Assembly: GCF_003600155.1 (NCBI RefSeq)
Contig: NZ_QWLD01000014.1
Coordinates: forward strand, 62,001-126,000
Length of the DNA stretch: 64,000 bases
Origin: Nesterenkonia muleiensis
GTDB lineage: Bacteria > Actinomycetota > Actinomycetes > Actinomycetales > Micrococcaceae
Direction of reading: 5' to 3'
Part shown: in pieces, positions 51,906-61,046 of the stretch
How positions within the stretch are numbered: the first letter of the stretch is position 1
How the letters are laid out: the number at the start of each line of letters is the position of its first letter
Program-made: the position numbers and the translations under genes
Notes under the pieces: model-generated
Databases searched by the model: none
What the model was told of the DNA's origin: nothing
What the model saw: the letters and a program-made list of their open reading frames with translations, nothing else

Positions 51906-53942
51906 CTACTCGTTGACGTCGTTGAGCAGGTCGTAGAGCTCGGCCTCGGTGGCAGCGGCCTTCAGCTCGGCAACCTTCGACTCGTCAGCGAACAGCTCGG
52001 CAATCTTGGAAAGAATCTGCAGGTGCTCATCACCGACCCCGGCGATGCCGACCACGAAGGTGACCTGCTCTCCGGACCAGTCGACGCCGCCGTCGTAGCG
52101 GATCACCGACAGCGCGCTGGACCTGATCGCACCCTTGGACTCATTGGTCCCGTGCGGAATGGCCAGCTCATTGCCCATGAAGGTGGAGGTGGTCGCCTCG
52201 CGGTCCCGCATGGCCTGCAGATACTCCTCGGTCACCGCGCCGGCAGCCACCAGGATCTGGCTGGTCTCGGCCAGCGCCTGCTCCTGAGTGGCGGCCCCGG
52301 CGCGGATCTGCACCCGGTCGGCGGTGAGCACACTGGTCTGCACGGCAGTGGCCGTACCACCGCCCATCTCTGCAGAAGCAGCGGACGACGGCGCCTGTTC
52401 CGCCTGAGCGTCGGCATCTTCCTCTCCGCTGCTCTTGACCAGCTCCACCACGTCGTCGTACTCCGGGGCGTTCATGAAGTTGTCCACCGAGACGTGGATG
52501 GCGTGAGGCTCTTTGGGGCGGGCACGGTCGGTCAGTGTCTGCTGGGTGATGACCAGGTCAGCGTCGCCGGGAAGGGAGGCGATGGCCTTATTGGTGACAT
52601 GCACATCGGTGATTCCGGCTCCGGAGAGCTTCTTGCGCAGTACCGAGGCACCCATGGCAGAAGATCCCATACCGGCGTCGCAGGCGAAGTAGATGGTGGA
52701 GATCTTCTGCGCAGCGGCGGCGGGAACGTTGGCAGCTCCGGCGGCCAGGCTGGACAGATGCGCCGAGGACTTGCCCTTAGCCGACTCGGTCCTCGCCACA
52801 GCCTGGGAGAACTGATCATCTGCCTCCAGGTCTCGCTTGCGGGAGGCGATGAGGATCAACGCGGCAATGGTGAAGGACACCGCAGCCGAGAGAAGCACCG
52901 AGATGATCACTCCGACCACCGAGTCGGTCGCCACCTGCAGCATCACCGCGATGATCGACCCTGGAGCAGCCGGGGCGCGCAGCCCGACGTCGAGCAGCAT
53001 ATTGGTGGTCACGCCGGTGGCACCACCGCCGATGACAGCGAGCAGCAGGGCGGGCTTCATCAGCACATAGGGGAAGTAGACCTCATGGATGCCGCCGAAG
53101 AACTGAATGATCAGTGCGCCCGGAGCGGTGGCCTTGGCGGCTCCAACGCCGAAGATGCTGAAAGCCAGCAGCAGGCCCATACCCGGACCCGGGTTGGCCT
53201 CCAGCAGGAACAGCACCGACTTTCCGGCCTCCCCGGAGGCCTCGGCGATGCCCAGCGGGGTGAGCACGCCGTGGTTGATGGCGTTGTTGAGGAAGAAGAC
53301 CTTAGCCGGCTCGATCAGCAGCGAGGTCAGCGGCAGCAGGCCGTTGTCCACCAGGAACCGCACCGCATTGCCGAGCACCTCCATCAGCCAGTTGATCGGC
53401 GGGGCCAGGACAAAGAATCCGATCACGGCCATGATGAACGCCAGGATTCCGGCGGAGAACATATTGACCAGCATCTCGAAACCGGCCTTGACCTTGCCCT
53501 CCCAGAGGGCGTCGAGCCTCTTCATAATCCAGGCCGAGAGCGGGCCCATGATCATCGCACCGATGAACATATGAATCTCGCCCTCGTCTCCGAGGAGCCA
53601 GTCCGAGCCCACGATGGTGCCGAAGGTCGCCACTGCACCGACCACCGCGCCGCGCATCTGATAGACCATGAAACCGCCCTGGACGGCGATGAGTACCGGC
53701 AGCATGTAGTGGATCATCGGACCGATGGTCTCACCCAGGGCGTCGGCCGGGACCCAGGAACCGTAGAACTCGTTGATGTTGACCACTACGGCGGTGATGA
53801 TGCCCCAGGCGATCAGGGCGGGGATGATCGGCATGATCATCCCGGAGAGGAAGGAGCCGAACTTCTGGACCCCGACCCGGATGCTTCCGGGCTTCTTCTC
53901 AGCCGCGGGAGCTGAGTCTTGAGACATCGTCGTCGTTGTCAT
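51906..53942 (-). CDS. mtlA: Mannitol-specific PTS enzyme IICBA
   Basis: This protein imports and phosphorylates mannitol. Domains run in the order C-B-A: membrane IIC (about residues 20-370, with NAINHGVLTPLGI and the substrate-site GGIHEVYFPYVL), then IIB with the phosphocysteine in IYFACDAGMGSSAMG, then IIA with the phosphohistidine in ELAIPHGTNESKG. Acidic linkers separate the domains. The frame opens at ATG 53960, overlapping the ptsI stop. I prefer ATG 53942 because AGAAAGAG lies 7 nt upstream of it. That start gives 678 residues. Confidence 0.95.
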   Translation of the reverse strand: MTTTTMSQDSAPAAEKKPGSIRVGVQKFGSFLSGMIMPIIPALIAWGIITAVVVNINEFYGSWVPADALGETIGPMIHYMLPVLIAVQGGFMVYQMRGAVVGAVATFGTIVGSDWLLGDEGEIHMFIGAMIMGPLSAWIMKRLDALWEGKVKAGFEMLVNMFSAGILAFIMAVIGFFVLAPPINWLMEVLGNAVRFLVDNGLLPLTSLLIEPAKVFFLNNAINHGVLTPLGIAEASGEAGKSVLFLLEANPGPGMGLLLAFSIFGVGAAKATAPGALIIQFFGGIHEVYFPYVLMKPALLLAVIGGGATGVTTNMLLDVGLRAPAAPGSIIAVMLQVATDSVVGVIISVLLSAAVSFTIAALILIASRKRDLEADDQFSQAVARTESAKGKSSAHLSSLAAGAANVPAAAAQKISTIYFACDAGMGSSAMGASVLRKKLSGAGITDVHVTNKAIASLPGDADLVITQQTLTDRARPKEPHAIHVSVDNFMNAPEYDDVVELVKSSGEEDADAQAEQAPSSAASAEMGGGTATAVQTSVLTADRVQIRAGAATQEQALAETSQILVAAGAVTEEYLQAMRDREATTSTFMGNELAIPHGTNESKGAIRSSALSVIRYDGGVDWSGEQVTFVVGIAGVGDEHLQILSKIAELFADESKVAELKAAATEAELYDLLNDVNE

Positions 53943-53956
53943 AGTGGTGCTCTTTC

Positions 53957-55639
53957 TCATTCAGTGGAGTGGGATGCAGCAGCCGCGCGGGCAGCCTCGA
54001 GAGCCTCTGCGGCGGTAGAGGCAGTGAGAGCTGCCTCGGCAATGGCCTGGGCCTGCTCTTTGGTGTGGTGCAGCAGTTCAGCACGCACATCGGCCAGCGC
54101 TGCCGGCGCCATGGAAAGGGAGTTGACGCCGAGTCCGACCAGCACCACAGCCAGCAGCGGATCGGCGGCTGCTTCACCGCACACTCCCACTGGTTTGCCG
54201 GTCCTAGTGCCTGCGACGCCGACTTCACGGACCAGTTTGAGCACCGCGGGGTGCCAGGGGTCCTGAAGACCGGCAACTGACCCAAGTAGGCGGTCAGCGG
54301 CCATGGTGTACTGGGTGAGGTCATTGGTGCCGATGGAGGCGAAATCGGCGGTGGCCAGGATCTGCTCGGCCAACAGCGCCGAGGAGGGCACCTCGACCAT
54401 CACCCCGGCGGTCTTCAAACCGTGCTGGTGGGCGAATTTGGCGAAAGTCTCGGTCTCCTCGACCGTGGAGACCATCGGCGCCATCACCCACAAGTCTGCT
54501 TCGGTGGCCCGATCTGCCTCGGCGAGCGCGGTGAGCTGGTCGCGCAGCACTTCCTCATTGGTCAGCAGCGCGCGCAACCCCCGCAGGCCCAGTGCGGGGT
54601 TCTCCTCCTCGGCGTCGTTGAGGAACGGCAGCGGCTTATCAGCCCCGGCGTCCAGCGCCCTGACCACCACCTTCTTGCCGGGGAATGCCTCCAGCAGCTG
54701 CTGGTAGGACTGGCGCTGCTCAGCCACACTCGGCGCGGAGTCGGAGGACAGGAAGAGAAACTCCGTGCGGAACAGGCCCACACCTTCGGCTCCGAGCTCT
54801 ACGGCTTCAGCAGCGTGTTCGGGGTTGCCAAGATTCGCCAGCAGCGGGACCTCGGTGCCATCGGCCAGCGCCCCGTCGGTGATGGGGGCAGCCTGGGCAG
54901 CCTCGCGCTGGGCAATTCGTTCAGCAGCCCGGTCCTTCTGCTCTTGGGAGGGGTTGGTGACCACCTCCGAGCTGGCCGCATCGACGATCACCTCGTCTCC
55001 GTCGTTGAGCCCGGCGGCCTCCTTGGCACCGACCACAGCCGTGATGCCCTTGCCTCGGGCCAGGATTGCGGTGTGTGAGGTGGGACCGCCTTCGATGGTC
55101 ACCAGAGCCAGCACCTTGTCCAGGTCCAGCAGAGCGGTATCGGCCGGGGCGAGGTCCTGGGCGACCAGCACGAACGGGTGCCCGGGGTCCGGCACGCCGG
55201 GGGCCGGTTCACCGCGCAGTGCGGCAATGACCCGGATCGCCACGTCATGGAGATCGGCCGCGCGCTCTCCGAGATAGCCGCCCAACGCCTGCAGGGTCTC
55301 GGCGACCTCACCGAAGGCAGCGTGAACGGCGTACTCACCGGTGGTTCCGGCGGAGACCTGGGCCGCCACCGCCTCGGAGACTGTGGGGTCCTGAGCCATC
55401 ATCACCTGGGCCTCGAGGACTTCCTGGGCCTGCCCCCCGGCGGCCTGGCCGCGTGCAGTGAGGTCCGCGGCCACAGTCTGGATAGCCTCCTGGACCCGGG
55501 CAGTCTCCTCCTCCGGGGTCAGGGTGCTGGACTGCTCGGCCGGGACGGCTGGAGGCGGGGACATGCGTGCCACCGGGCCCACTGCCACCCCCTGACCGAT
55601 GCCGGTGCCCTTCAGCACGGACTGGGACGCAACGGCCAT
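53957..55639 (-). CDS. ptsI: PTS enzyme I (phosphoenolpyruvate-protein phosphotransferase)
   Basis: Enzyme I passes phosphate from PEP to HPr. The 560-residue protein has the phosphohistidine in GGPTSHTAILARGKGITAV, the PEP-binding FRTEFLFLSSDSAP, and the active cysteine region GKPVGVCGEAAADPLLAV near the C-terminus. The start lies 4 bp after the ptsH stop. Having ptsH and ptsI with the mannitol genes suggests that this locus supplies the general PTS proteins as well, although other copies may exist elsewhere. Confidence 0.96.
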   Translation of the reverse strand: MAVASQSVLKGTGIGQGVAVGPVARMSPPPAVPAEQSSTLTPEEETARVQEAIQTVAADLTARGQAAGGQAQEVLEAQVMMAQDPTVSEAVAAQVSAGTTGEYAVHAAFGEVAETLQALGGYLGERAADLHDVAIRVIAALRGEPAPGVPDPGHPFVLVAQDLAPADTALLDLDKVLALVTIEGGPTSHTAILARGKGITAVVGAKEAAGLNDGDEVIVDAASSEVVTNPSQEQKDRAAERIAQREAAQAAPITDGALADGTEVPLLANLGNPEHAAEAVELGAEGVGLFRTEFLFLSSDSAPSVAEQRQSYQQLLEAFPGKKVVVRALDAGADKPLPFLNDAEEENPALGLRGLRALLTNEEVLRDQLTALAEADRATEADLWVMAPMVSTVEETETFAKFAHQHGLKTAGVMVEVPSSALLAEQILATADFASIGTNDLTQYTMAADRLLGSVAGLQDPWHPAVLKLVREVGVAGTRTGKPVGVCGEAAADPLLAVVLVGLGVNSLSMAPAALADVRAELLHHTKEQAQAIAEAALTASTAAEALEAARAAAASHSTE

Positions 55640-55643
55640 GGGC

Positions 55644-55913
55644 TCAGGCCTCGTCGTGATCTGTGACGAGAAATTCCTCCAGCGTGTCCAGGGCAGACTC
55701 TGCGCCCTCTCCCTCGGCGGTAAGGGTGACCTCGTCGCCCTTGTCCACGCCCAGAGACATCACACCGAGGATCGAGGCCGCATTGACCGACTTCTCCCCC
55801 TTGGCGATGGTCACCTGAGCGCCGGTGCCCTGAGCGGCCTCGACGAACAGCTTGGCTGGACGAGCATGGAGCCCCTGGGAGGAGCCGACGCTGACGGTAC
55901 GGGTTGCGGTCAT
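55644..55913 (-). CDS. ptsH: PTS phosphocarrier protein HPr
   Basis: HPr relays phosphate from enzyme I to EIIA domains. The 89-residue protein begins TATRTVSVGSSQGLHARPA, with the phosphohistidine in GLHARP, and has the SVNAASILGVMSLGVDKGDEV segment around the usual Ser46 site. The ATG at 55913 has GGAAGG 9 nt upstream. The longer frame to 55970 is not supported. It heads the minus-strand unit ptsH-ptsI-mtlA-mtlD, divergent from mtlR. Confidence 0.95.
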   Translation of the reverse strand: MTATRTVSVGSSQGLHARPAKLFVEAAQGTGAQVTIAKGEKSVNAASILGVMSLGVDKGDEVTLTAEGEGAESALDTLEEFLVTDHDEA

Positions 55914-55997
55914 GGTGTTGCCTTCCGGTTGGCGGGTGTCTTCTGTCAATTCTCCCGTGATCTGGCACACATGGATAGTGTCTGGGAGTCACAGTTC

Positions 55998-56015
55998 TTT
56001 CCGCCCCTGCGGAAA
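55998..56015. promoter_or_regulatory. Inverted repeat in the ptsH-mtlR divergent promoter region
   Basis: TTTCCGC (55998-56004) and GCGGAAA (56009-56015) form a perfect 7-bp palindrome around CCCT. It lies in the 177-bp space between divergent ptsH and mtlR and is a candidate activator or operator site. Confidence 0.4.
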
Positions 56016-56090
56016 TTGTCGACCCAGCCCGGCTCAGCACGGAAAATTCTGGGTATCTCGTGGACACGGCAGTGCCATAGGGTGAGTGAC

Positions 56091-57995
56091 ATGCGCAGGC
56101 GTCCCGAAAAACTGGCCAGCCTTCTGCTGCGCGCAGAGGGGTGGACGACCGCCTCATCATTAGCCGATTCATTGGGCGTGACACCTCGCAGCATCCGGTC
56201 CTACATTGCGCAGCTGAACGCTCGCAGCGCTCCAGCGACCGCGGTGGAGTCCAGCCCCTCCGGCTACCGTGCGGACCGCGGCGTACTGGCCGGACTGCGG
56301 CGCGAGGCCGACGCCACCTCCCCCCAGGACCGGCTGCATTCGCTGGTCCGTGAGCTGCTGCACGCGCCCTCCGGGCTCGATATTCACCGCACCGCAGAGC
56401 GACTGCACGTCTCTGAGGCCACTGTGGAGTCAGATCTGGTCCGGGTGCGCGATCTGATCGGCAGCTCAGGACTTCAGCTGCAGCGCTCCGGCCCCCGGGT
56501 AGTGCTACTCGGCGATGAGCTTGCCCAGCGCCGGCTGGTGTCCAAGCTCGCGCACGACGAAATGGACGGCGGTTTCTCCGATCTGGCGAATCTGCGAGGC
56601 ACTGCCGGCCTGCAGTCGATCGACCCTGAGTCTTTCTCCCCGTTCAAGCAGGAGCTTGCCGCCACGCTTGGCGAACAGGGTTTTTATGTCAATGAGCTGG
56701 CGGTCGCCGATGTGATCCTGCATGTTGCCATAGCTGCTGACCGGGTATCCCAGGGCAGGGCCCTGTCCGGTACACACATCGACCCCTCAGCGCAGCAGCA
56801 GCAGATCGCCGATCTGCTCGACAACCTGGCCCTGCGGCACTTCGACACTCGAATGGGCGCCGGTGATCTGCACCATCTGGCCTCACTGGTGCTGACCCGG
56901 GCAGTGGCGCCGAAGGGCAGCACCAGCGAGGTCTCCCTGGACCCGATGATCGAATCCGTTGTCACCCGCGCTGTCGAGCACGCCGCTCATGAGTATCTGG
57001 TGGATATCGTTCACCCCGACTTCCTCAGGCGGCTGAGCCTGCATGTGCAGAACCTAGTGCACCGGGCCAAGGAGCAGGCCTGGTCACGGAACCCACTGAC
57101 AAAGTCCCTGAAATCGGCCTACCCCATGGTCTTCCAGGTGGCAGTGTCGATTGCCAGCCAACTCAGCGATCACCTGAGGCTGGACCTCGGCGACGACGAG
57201 ATCGCCTATATCGCCATGCACGTGGGCGGACGCCTTGAGCACAACCGCCGCAGTGATGCTGTGCTGACCGCAACCATCGTCTGTCCCGGCTACTACGAGC
57301 TTCATGAGCTGCTCCGCTCACGCATCGACCGGTCCCTGGGCTCCTCTGTGGAAGTCACCGCGGTGGAGACGGATATGACCCCGGACTGGGCAGAGATCAC
57401 CACTGACCTTGTGCTGACCACTGTCGAACCGCCCACACCGGATGAACGAACCGTGATGCTGCCGCCGCTGCTGACCGATGCAGACACCGAACGGATCGCT
57501 GCAGTAGCAGCCCGACGGCGCCGGGCCCGCCGTTTAGCCCGGCTGCGAGTGGAACTGGGGCACTACTTCCACCCGGATGCCTTCATCCGCCCCTTGACGG
57601 TCCGCAGCGAGGAGGAGGCGATCCGCGCCCTGGGCGCTTCACTGGTCGATCTGGGCGTGATTGATCAGGACTACATCGAACGTGCCGTCGCCCGCGAGCA
57701 GATGTCCTCCACAGCATTCACCGAGGCACTGGCAGTGCCCCATGCGCTGAAGATGACCGCTGGGCGCACCGTGCTTTCGGTGGGCATCGCAGACGGTTCA
57801 CTGCACTGGGGCGATTCCCGGGTGCAGTTCGTGGTGCTGGTGGCCTTCAGCGAGGAAGACCGGGAAGCATTTCAGACCATCTTCGAGCAGCTGGTGGAGG
57901 TCTTCAACGAAAGGGGCTCCGTTCAGCGCCTGCTGCGCCGGGGGACCGATTTCACCAGTTTTCTCGACGAGCTCACCGCCGTCATCGACGGCTGA
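56091..57995 (+). CDS. mtlR: BglG-family PTS-regulated transcriptional activator (MtlR-like)
   Basis: This 634-residue regulator has two N-terminal winged helices (VTPRSIRSYIAQLNA and LHVSEATVESDLVRVRDL). PTS regulation domains follow, with conserved histidines in DEIAYIAMHVGGRLEH and HLASLVLTRAV. Next come a IIB-like domain (ATIVCPGYYELHELL) and a C-terminal IIA domain with EALAVPHALKMT. This is the layout of DNA-binding MtlR activators, not of RNA antiterminators. ATG 56091 has AGGG 8 nt upstream; GTG 56082 is also possible. It is divergent from ptsH. Its TGA stop merges with the first unit of the hairpin array. Confidence 0.93.
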   Translation: MRRRPEKLASLLLRAEGWTTASSLADSLGVTPRSIRSYIAQLNARSAPATAVESSPSGYRADRGVLAGLRREADATSPQDRLHSLVRELLHAPSGLDIHRTAERLHVSEATVESDLVRVRDLIGSSGLQLQRSGPRVVLLGDELAQRRLVSKLAHDEMDGGFSDLANLRGTAGLQSIDPESFSPFKQELAATLGEQGFYVNELAVADVILHVAIAADRVSQGRALSGTHIDPSAQQQQIADLLDNLALRHFDTRMGAGDLHHLASLVLTRAVAPKGSTSEVSLDPMIESVVTRAVEHAAHEYLVDIVHPDFLRRLSLHVQNLVHRAKEQAWSRNPLTKSLKSAYPMVFQVAVSIASQLSDHLRLDLGDDEIAYIAMHVGGRLEHNRRSDAVLTATIVCPGYYELHELLRSRIDRSLGSSVEVTAVETDMTPDWAEITTDLVLTTVEPPTPDERTVMLPPLLTDADTERIAAVAARRRRARRLARLRVELGHYFHPDAFIRPLTVRSEEEAIRALGASLVDLGVIDQDYIERAVAREQMSSTAFTEALAVPHALKMTAGRTVLSVGIADGSLHWGDSRVQFVVLVAFSEEDREAFQTIFEQLVEVFNERGSVQRLLRRGTDFTSFLDELTAVIDG

Positions 57996-58151
57996 TTGAG
58001 CCGAGAGAGGACCGGCGCCTGCGCCGAGTCATCCGAGACCCGATTGAGCCGAGCGGAATGTTGCGCTTGCGCAAGCGTTCCCGAGGCGATTGAGGGTTGC
58101 CTGCTGCGCAGGCAGGCGATTGAAAGCCGTGAGCGTAAGCGACAGCTGATG
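57994..58151 (+). repeat. Tandem hairpin array bounded by GATTGA (mtlR-truA gap)
   Basis: GATTGA occurs at 57994, 58042, 58088 and 58118. Between successive copies lie three hairpins: CGGCGC-CT-GCGCCG (58013-58026), TTGCGC-TT-GCGCAA (58061-58074) and TGCCTGC-TGC-GCAGGCA (58098-58114). The second full unit (58039-58093) is 55 bp and aligns without gaps to the copies in tsaD, rimI and tsaE. The 3' end resembles the tsaE copy up to CAGCTG. Confidence 0.8.
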
Positions 58152-58182
58152 GGACAGCATAGGCACCGCTCAGCGGGCTGGA

Positions 58183-59013
58183 CTACCGCCGCGCCCGAGT
58201 CTGCTCGGCCCGCTCAGCCAGCTGATCCTCGGCCGGATACTCCACCCGTTCCAACACCAATCCCTGGGGCGGGGCCAGCCGGACACGTTCGTCCCAGGAC
58301 GGTTCGCTCAGGCGGGAGAAGAGCCAACCGGGTTCGCGGCGTCGCTCCCCCACATCGATACAGGCTCCGATCAGAGCTCGGACCATGTGGTGGCAGAAGG
58401 CATCAGCGGTGATCTGCGCCGAGATCACCGCGTCGCTGCCGCGGGTGATGCTGAACTCAGTCAGTTCTCGGATGGTGGTGGCATTCTCCCGGGGCCGGCA
58501 GAAGCTGCCAAAGTCATGGAGACCCAGCACGCTGGTGGCTTCGGCATCCATCAGCTCTTCATCCAACGCCCGGCGGACCCAGGCGGTGTCAGTGCGTCGC
58601 AGCGGATCCCAGAGCTGGCGGCGGTCTGCGATCCGGTAGGTATAGGTGCGGGTCAGTGCGGAGAACCGTGCGTCGAAGTCCTGCGGCACGGTGGTGACCG
58701 CATGCACCACCACAGCGCCGTCCTCACGGCCCAGCACTCCGTTGAGCCGACGGAGCAGAGCTTCCTCTGGTTCAATATCCCGGCCGCGGGCTGCATACTC
58801 CCGCTCCTGCGGCTCCAGATGCAGGTGCACCACCTGGCCGCGGGCGTGAACCCCGGCATCGGTACGGCCGGCGACCACCACCGGGACGTCCCGCCGGATG
58901 ATCGTGGCCAGTGCCTGGCGCAGCACGCCCTCAACAGTGCGCAGCCCAGGCTGATGCGCCCAACCCCTATAGGCATTGCCGTCATAGGCCAAGTCCAGTC
59001 GTATCCGCGGCAT
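58183..59013 (-). CDS. truA: tRNA pseudouridine(38-40) synthase TruA
   Basis: TruA isomerises uridines 38-40 in the anticodon stem-loop of many tRNAs. The 276-residue protein begins RIRLDLAYDGNAYRGWAHQ. The catalytic aspartate is in VVAGRTDAGVHARGQVVHL, and later motifs are RTYTYRI and FCHHMVRALIGACIDVG. It follows rplQ in the usual actinobacterial order. rplM, normally next, is displaced by the mannitol locus and methyltransferase. Confidence 0.96.
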   Translation of the reverse strand: MPRIRLDLAYDGNAYRGWAHQPGLRTVEGVLRQALATIIRRDVPVVVAGRTDAGVHARGQVVHLHLEPQEREYAARGRDIEPEEALLRRLNGVLGREDGAVVVHAVTTVPQDFDARFSALTRTYTYRIADRRQLWDPLRRTDTAWVRRALDEELMDAEATSVLGLHDFGSFCRPRENATTIRELTEFSITRGSDAVISAQITADAFCHHMVRALIGACIDVGERRREPGWLFSRLSEPSWDERVRLAPPQGLVLERVEYPAEDQLAERAEQTRARR

Positions 59014-59065
59014 GGCCTCACTTTACTTCCTCCACCCCTGGCGTTGATTCCCCTCTGATCTCCAG

Positions 59066-59131
59066 TTGTCGTGGGCCTTTCGAAGAGTCGTAGGGCTATA
59101 GCGCCACGAAAACCCGAAAGGCCCACGACAA
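59066..59131. repeat. Perfect 17-bp inverted repeat between rplQ and truA
   Basis: TTGTCGTGGGCCTTTCG (59066-59082) and its exact reverse complement (59115-59131) are separated by 32 nt. The long loop and lack of a U tract are unlike a simple terminator. It may be a small non-coding mobile remnant. Confidence 0.65.
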
Positions 59132-59144
59132 GTGGCCCCAGACG

Positions 59145-59183
59145 CAGGGCTGCCCCCAACCTGTTCGGTCGGGGGCAGTCCTG
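59145..59183 (-). terminator. Stem-loop after rplQ
   Basis: CAGGGCTGCCCCC (59145-59157) and GGGGGCAGTCCTG (59171-59183) pair at 12 of 13 positions around a 13-nt loop, 20 bp past the rplQ stop. This is a plausible terminator for the rpoA-rplQ transcript, though without a clear U tract. Confidence 0.65.
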
Positions 59184-59202
59184 GCAGTGAAGAGGGTGAG
59201 GC

Positions 59203-59826
59203 TTACTTGTCCTGGTCGGACTCCTCAGCGGCAGCTTCGCCGGAGACCTCGTCAGTCGTCTCGGCTGCGGCCTCATCGGCAGAGTCCGCAGAATCAGCGG
59301 ACTCCGGGGAGTCAGCAGAGGCGGGGGACTCCGGCGAATCCGCGGAGTCTGCTGAATCGACCGAGTCAGCAGACTCAGGGCTCTCAGCCTCAGCCGGTGC
59401 CGCTGCGGCGGCAGTGGCCTCAGCGTCGCGGACCACCTGCTGCTTCGGTGAGACAGGCTCCAGCACCAGCTCGATGACAGCCATCGGGGCGTTGTCCCCC
59501 TTGCGGTTGCCGATCTTGGTGATGCGGGTGTAGCCGCCGGCACGCTCAGCCATGGCCGGAGCGATCACGGTGAAGAGCTCGTGGACGATGGCCTGGTTGG
59601 TGGCGTTGGACGCACTGATCTTGGCCACCACCTGACGGCGTGCCGCCAGGTCACCCTTCTTGGCCAGAGTGATCAGCCGCTCAGCATAGGGGCGAAGCCG
59701 CTTGGCCTTGGTGACGGTGGTGGTGATCGAGCGGTGCTCGAACAGGCTGGCGGCCAGGTTCGCCATGATCTGCTTCTCGTGCGCCGGGCTGCCGCCCAGG
59801 CGCGGTCCCTTAGTGGGGGTTGGCAT
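59203..59826 (-). CDS. rplQ: 50S ribosomal protein L17 with acidic Ser/Asp repeat tail
   Basis: Large-subunit protein L17. The conserved first 120 residues include [19 protein letters not shown] and [20 protein letters not shown] tail of about 85 residues follows, dominated by repeats such as ESADS, DSADS and SPESA with no basic residues until the final lysine. Actinobacterial L17 proteins often have acidic alanine-rich tails, but this one is long (207 residues in total) and built from short DNA repeats. It is 65 bp downstream of rpoA. Confidence 0.97.
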   Translation of the reverse strand: MPTPTKGPRLGGSPAHEKQIMANLAASLFEHRSITTTVTKAKRLRPYAERLITLAKKGDLAARRQVVAKISASNATNQAIVHELFTVIAPAMAERAGGYTRITKIGNRKGDNAPMAVIELVLEPVSPKQQVVRDAEATAAAAAPAEAESPESADSVDSADSADSPESPASADSPESADSADSADEAAAETTDEVSGEAAAEESDQDK

Positions 59827-59891
59827 GGTCTCTTACTCCTTGTGGAATGCGCTCACCGTGTCAGCGAGCACGAATATCTGGTAGCTGCGGC

Positions 59892-60911
59892 TCAGTTGGA
59901 AAACTGAGGGTCGGCCTCGTCGTCGTACTCGCCCTCTTCAGCGGCGAACCGGGCGGCCGTCGGGTCGAAGCCCTCCGGGGAGTCCTTCAGCTGGAGGTTG
60001 TACTCGACCAGCTTCTCCTTGACCTCGTCGATGGACTTGGCGCCGAAGTTCCGGATGTCCATCAGGTCGGCCTCGGAGCGGGCGGTGAGCTCGCCGATGG
60101 TGTGGATGCCCTCGCGCTTGAGGCAGTTGTAGGAGCGCACGGTGAGCTCCAGGTCCTCAATCGGCAGAGCCATATCGGCGGCCAGGGCGGCGTCGGTCGG
60201 GGATGGCCCGATCTCGATGCCCTCGGCGGCGATGTTGAGCTCCTTGGCCAGGCCGAAGAGCTCCACTAGGGTGGAGCCGGCCGAGGCCAGGGCGTCGCGC
60301 GGGGCCAGGGAAGGCTTGGCCTCCACATCGATGGTCAGCTTGTCGAAGTCGGTGCGCTGCTCCACACGGGTGGCCTCGACCTTGTAGCTGACCTTGGCCA
60401 CCGGGGAGTAGATGGAGTCCACCGGGATACGGCCGATCTCGGAGTCCTCCAGCTTGTTCAAAGCCGCCGAGACGTAGCCGCGGCCGCGCTCAATGGTGAG
60501 CTCCAGGTCCAGCTTGCCGTCATCGTTAAGGGTCAGCAGCTGCTGCTCCGGATTGTGGAACTCCACACCGGCCGGCGGGGTGATGTCGGCGGCGGTGACC
60601 GGGCCGGGGCCCTCCTTGCGGAGGTAGGCGACCACGGGCTCGTCGTGCTCGGAGGAGACGGAGAGCTTCTTGATGTTGAGCACCAGCTCGGTGACGTCCT
60701 CCTTGGCACCGGTAAGGGTGCTGAACTCGTGGAGGACGCCGTCGATCCGAATGCTGGTCACGGCCGCGCCGGGGATCGAGGACAGCAGGGTCCGGCGCAG
60801 TGAGTTGCCCAGGGTGTATCCGAAGCCGGGCTCGAGCGGCTCGATGGTGAAGCGGGAGCGGTTTTCGTCGACGACTTCTTCAGTCAGCGTGGGGCGCTGT
60901 GCAATGAGCAC
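59892..60911 (-). CDS. rpoA: RNA polymerase alpha subunit
   Basis: Alpha subunit of RNA polymerase, 339 residues. The N-terminal assembly domain shows [28 protein letters not shown], the strongest signature of the family. The C-terminal domain ([19 protein letters not shown], then [17 protein letters not shown]) contacts UP elements and activators. A short acidic tail ends the protein. It lies between rpsK and rplQ as in nearly all Actinobacteria. Confidence 0.98.
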   Translation of the reverse strand: MLIAQRPTLTEEVVDENRSRFTIEPLEPGFGYTLGNSLRRTLLSSIPGAAVTSIRIDGVLHEFSTLTGAKEDVTELVLNIKKLSVSSEHDEPVVAYLRKEGPGPVTAADITPPAGVEFHNPEQQLLTLNDDGKLDLELTIERGRGYVSAALNKLEDSEIGRIPVDSIYSPVAKVSYKVEATRVEQRTDFDKLTIDVEAKPSLAPRDALASAGSTLVELFGLAKELNIAAEGIEIGPSPTDAALAADMALPIEDLELTVRSYNCLKREGIHTIGELTARSEADLMDIRNFGAKSIDEVKEKLVEYNLQLKDSPEGFDPTAARFAAEEGEYDDEADPQFSN

Positions 60912-61046
60912 TGGTGATTCCTTTCAGAGTGCATCCGCTATATGACGCATTCTTTTTCAGTGGTCTTCCGACCGACGACGCCGCCACCTGAGGTTGGCAG
61001 CGATAGTCGCCGATCGGCTGTGAAGGGCTTGGTTAAGGAAGCCGCG
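60912..61046 (-). other. rpsK-rpoA intergenic space
   Basis: 135 bp without a gene. It may hold a secondary promoter for rpoA, and I see no clear terminator. Confidence 0.4.
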
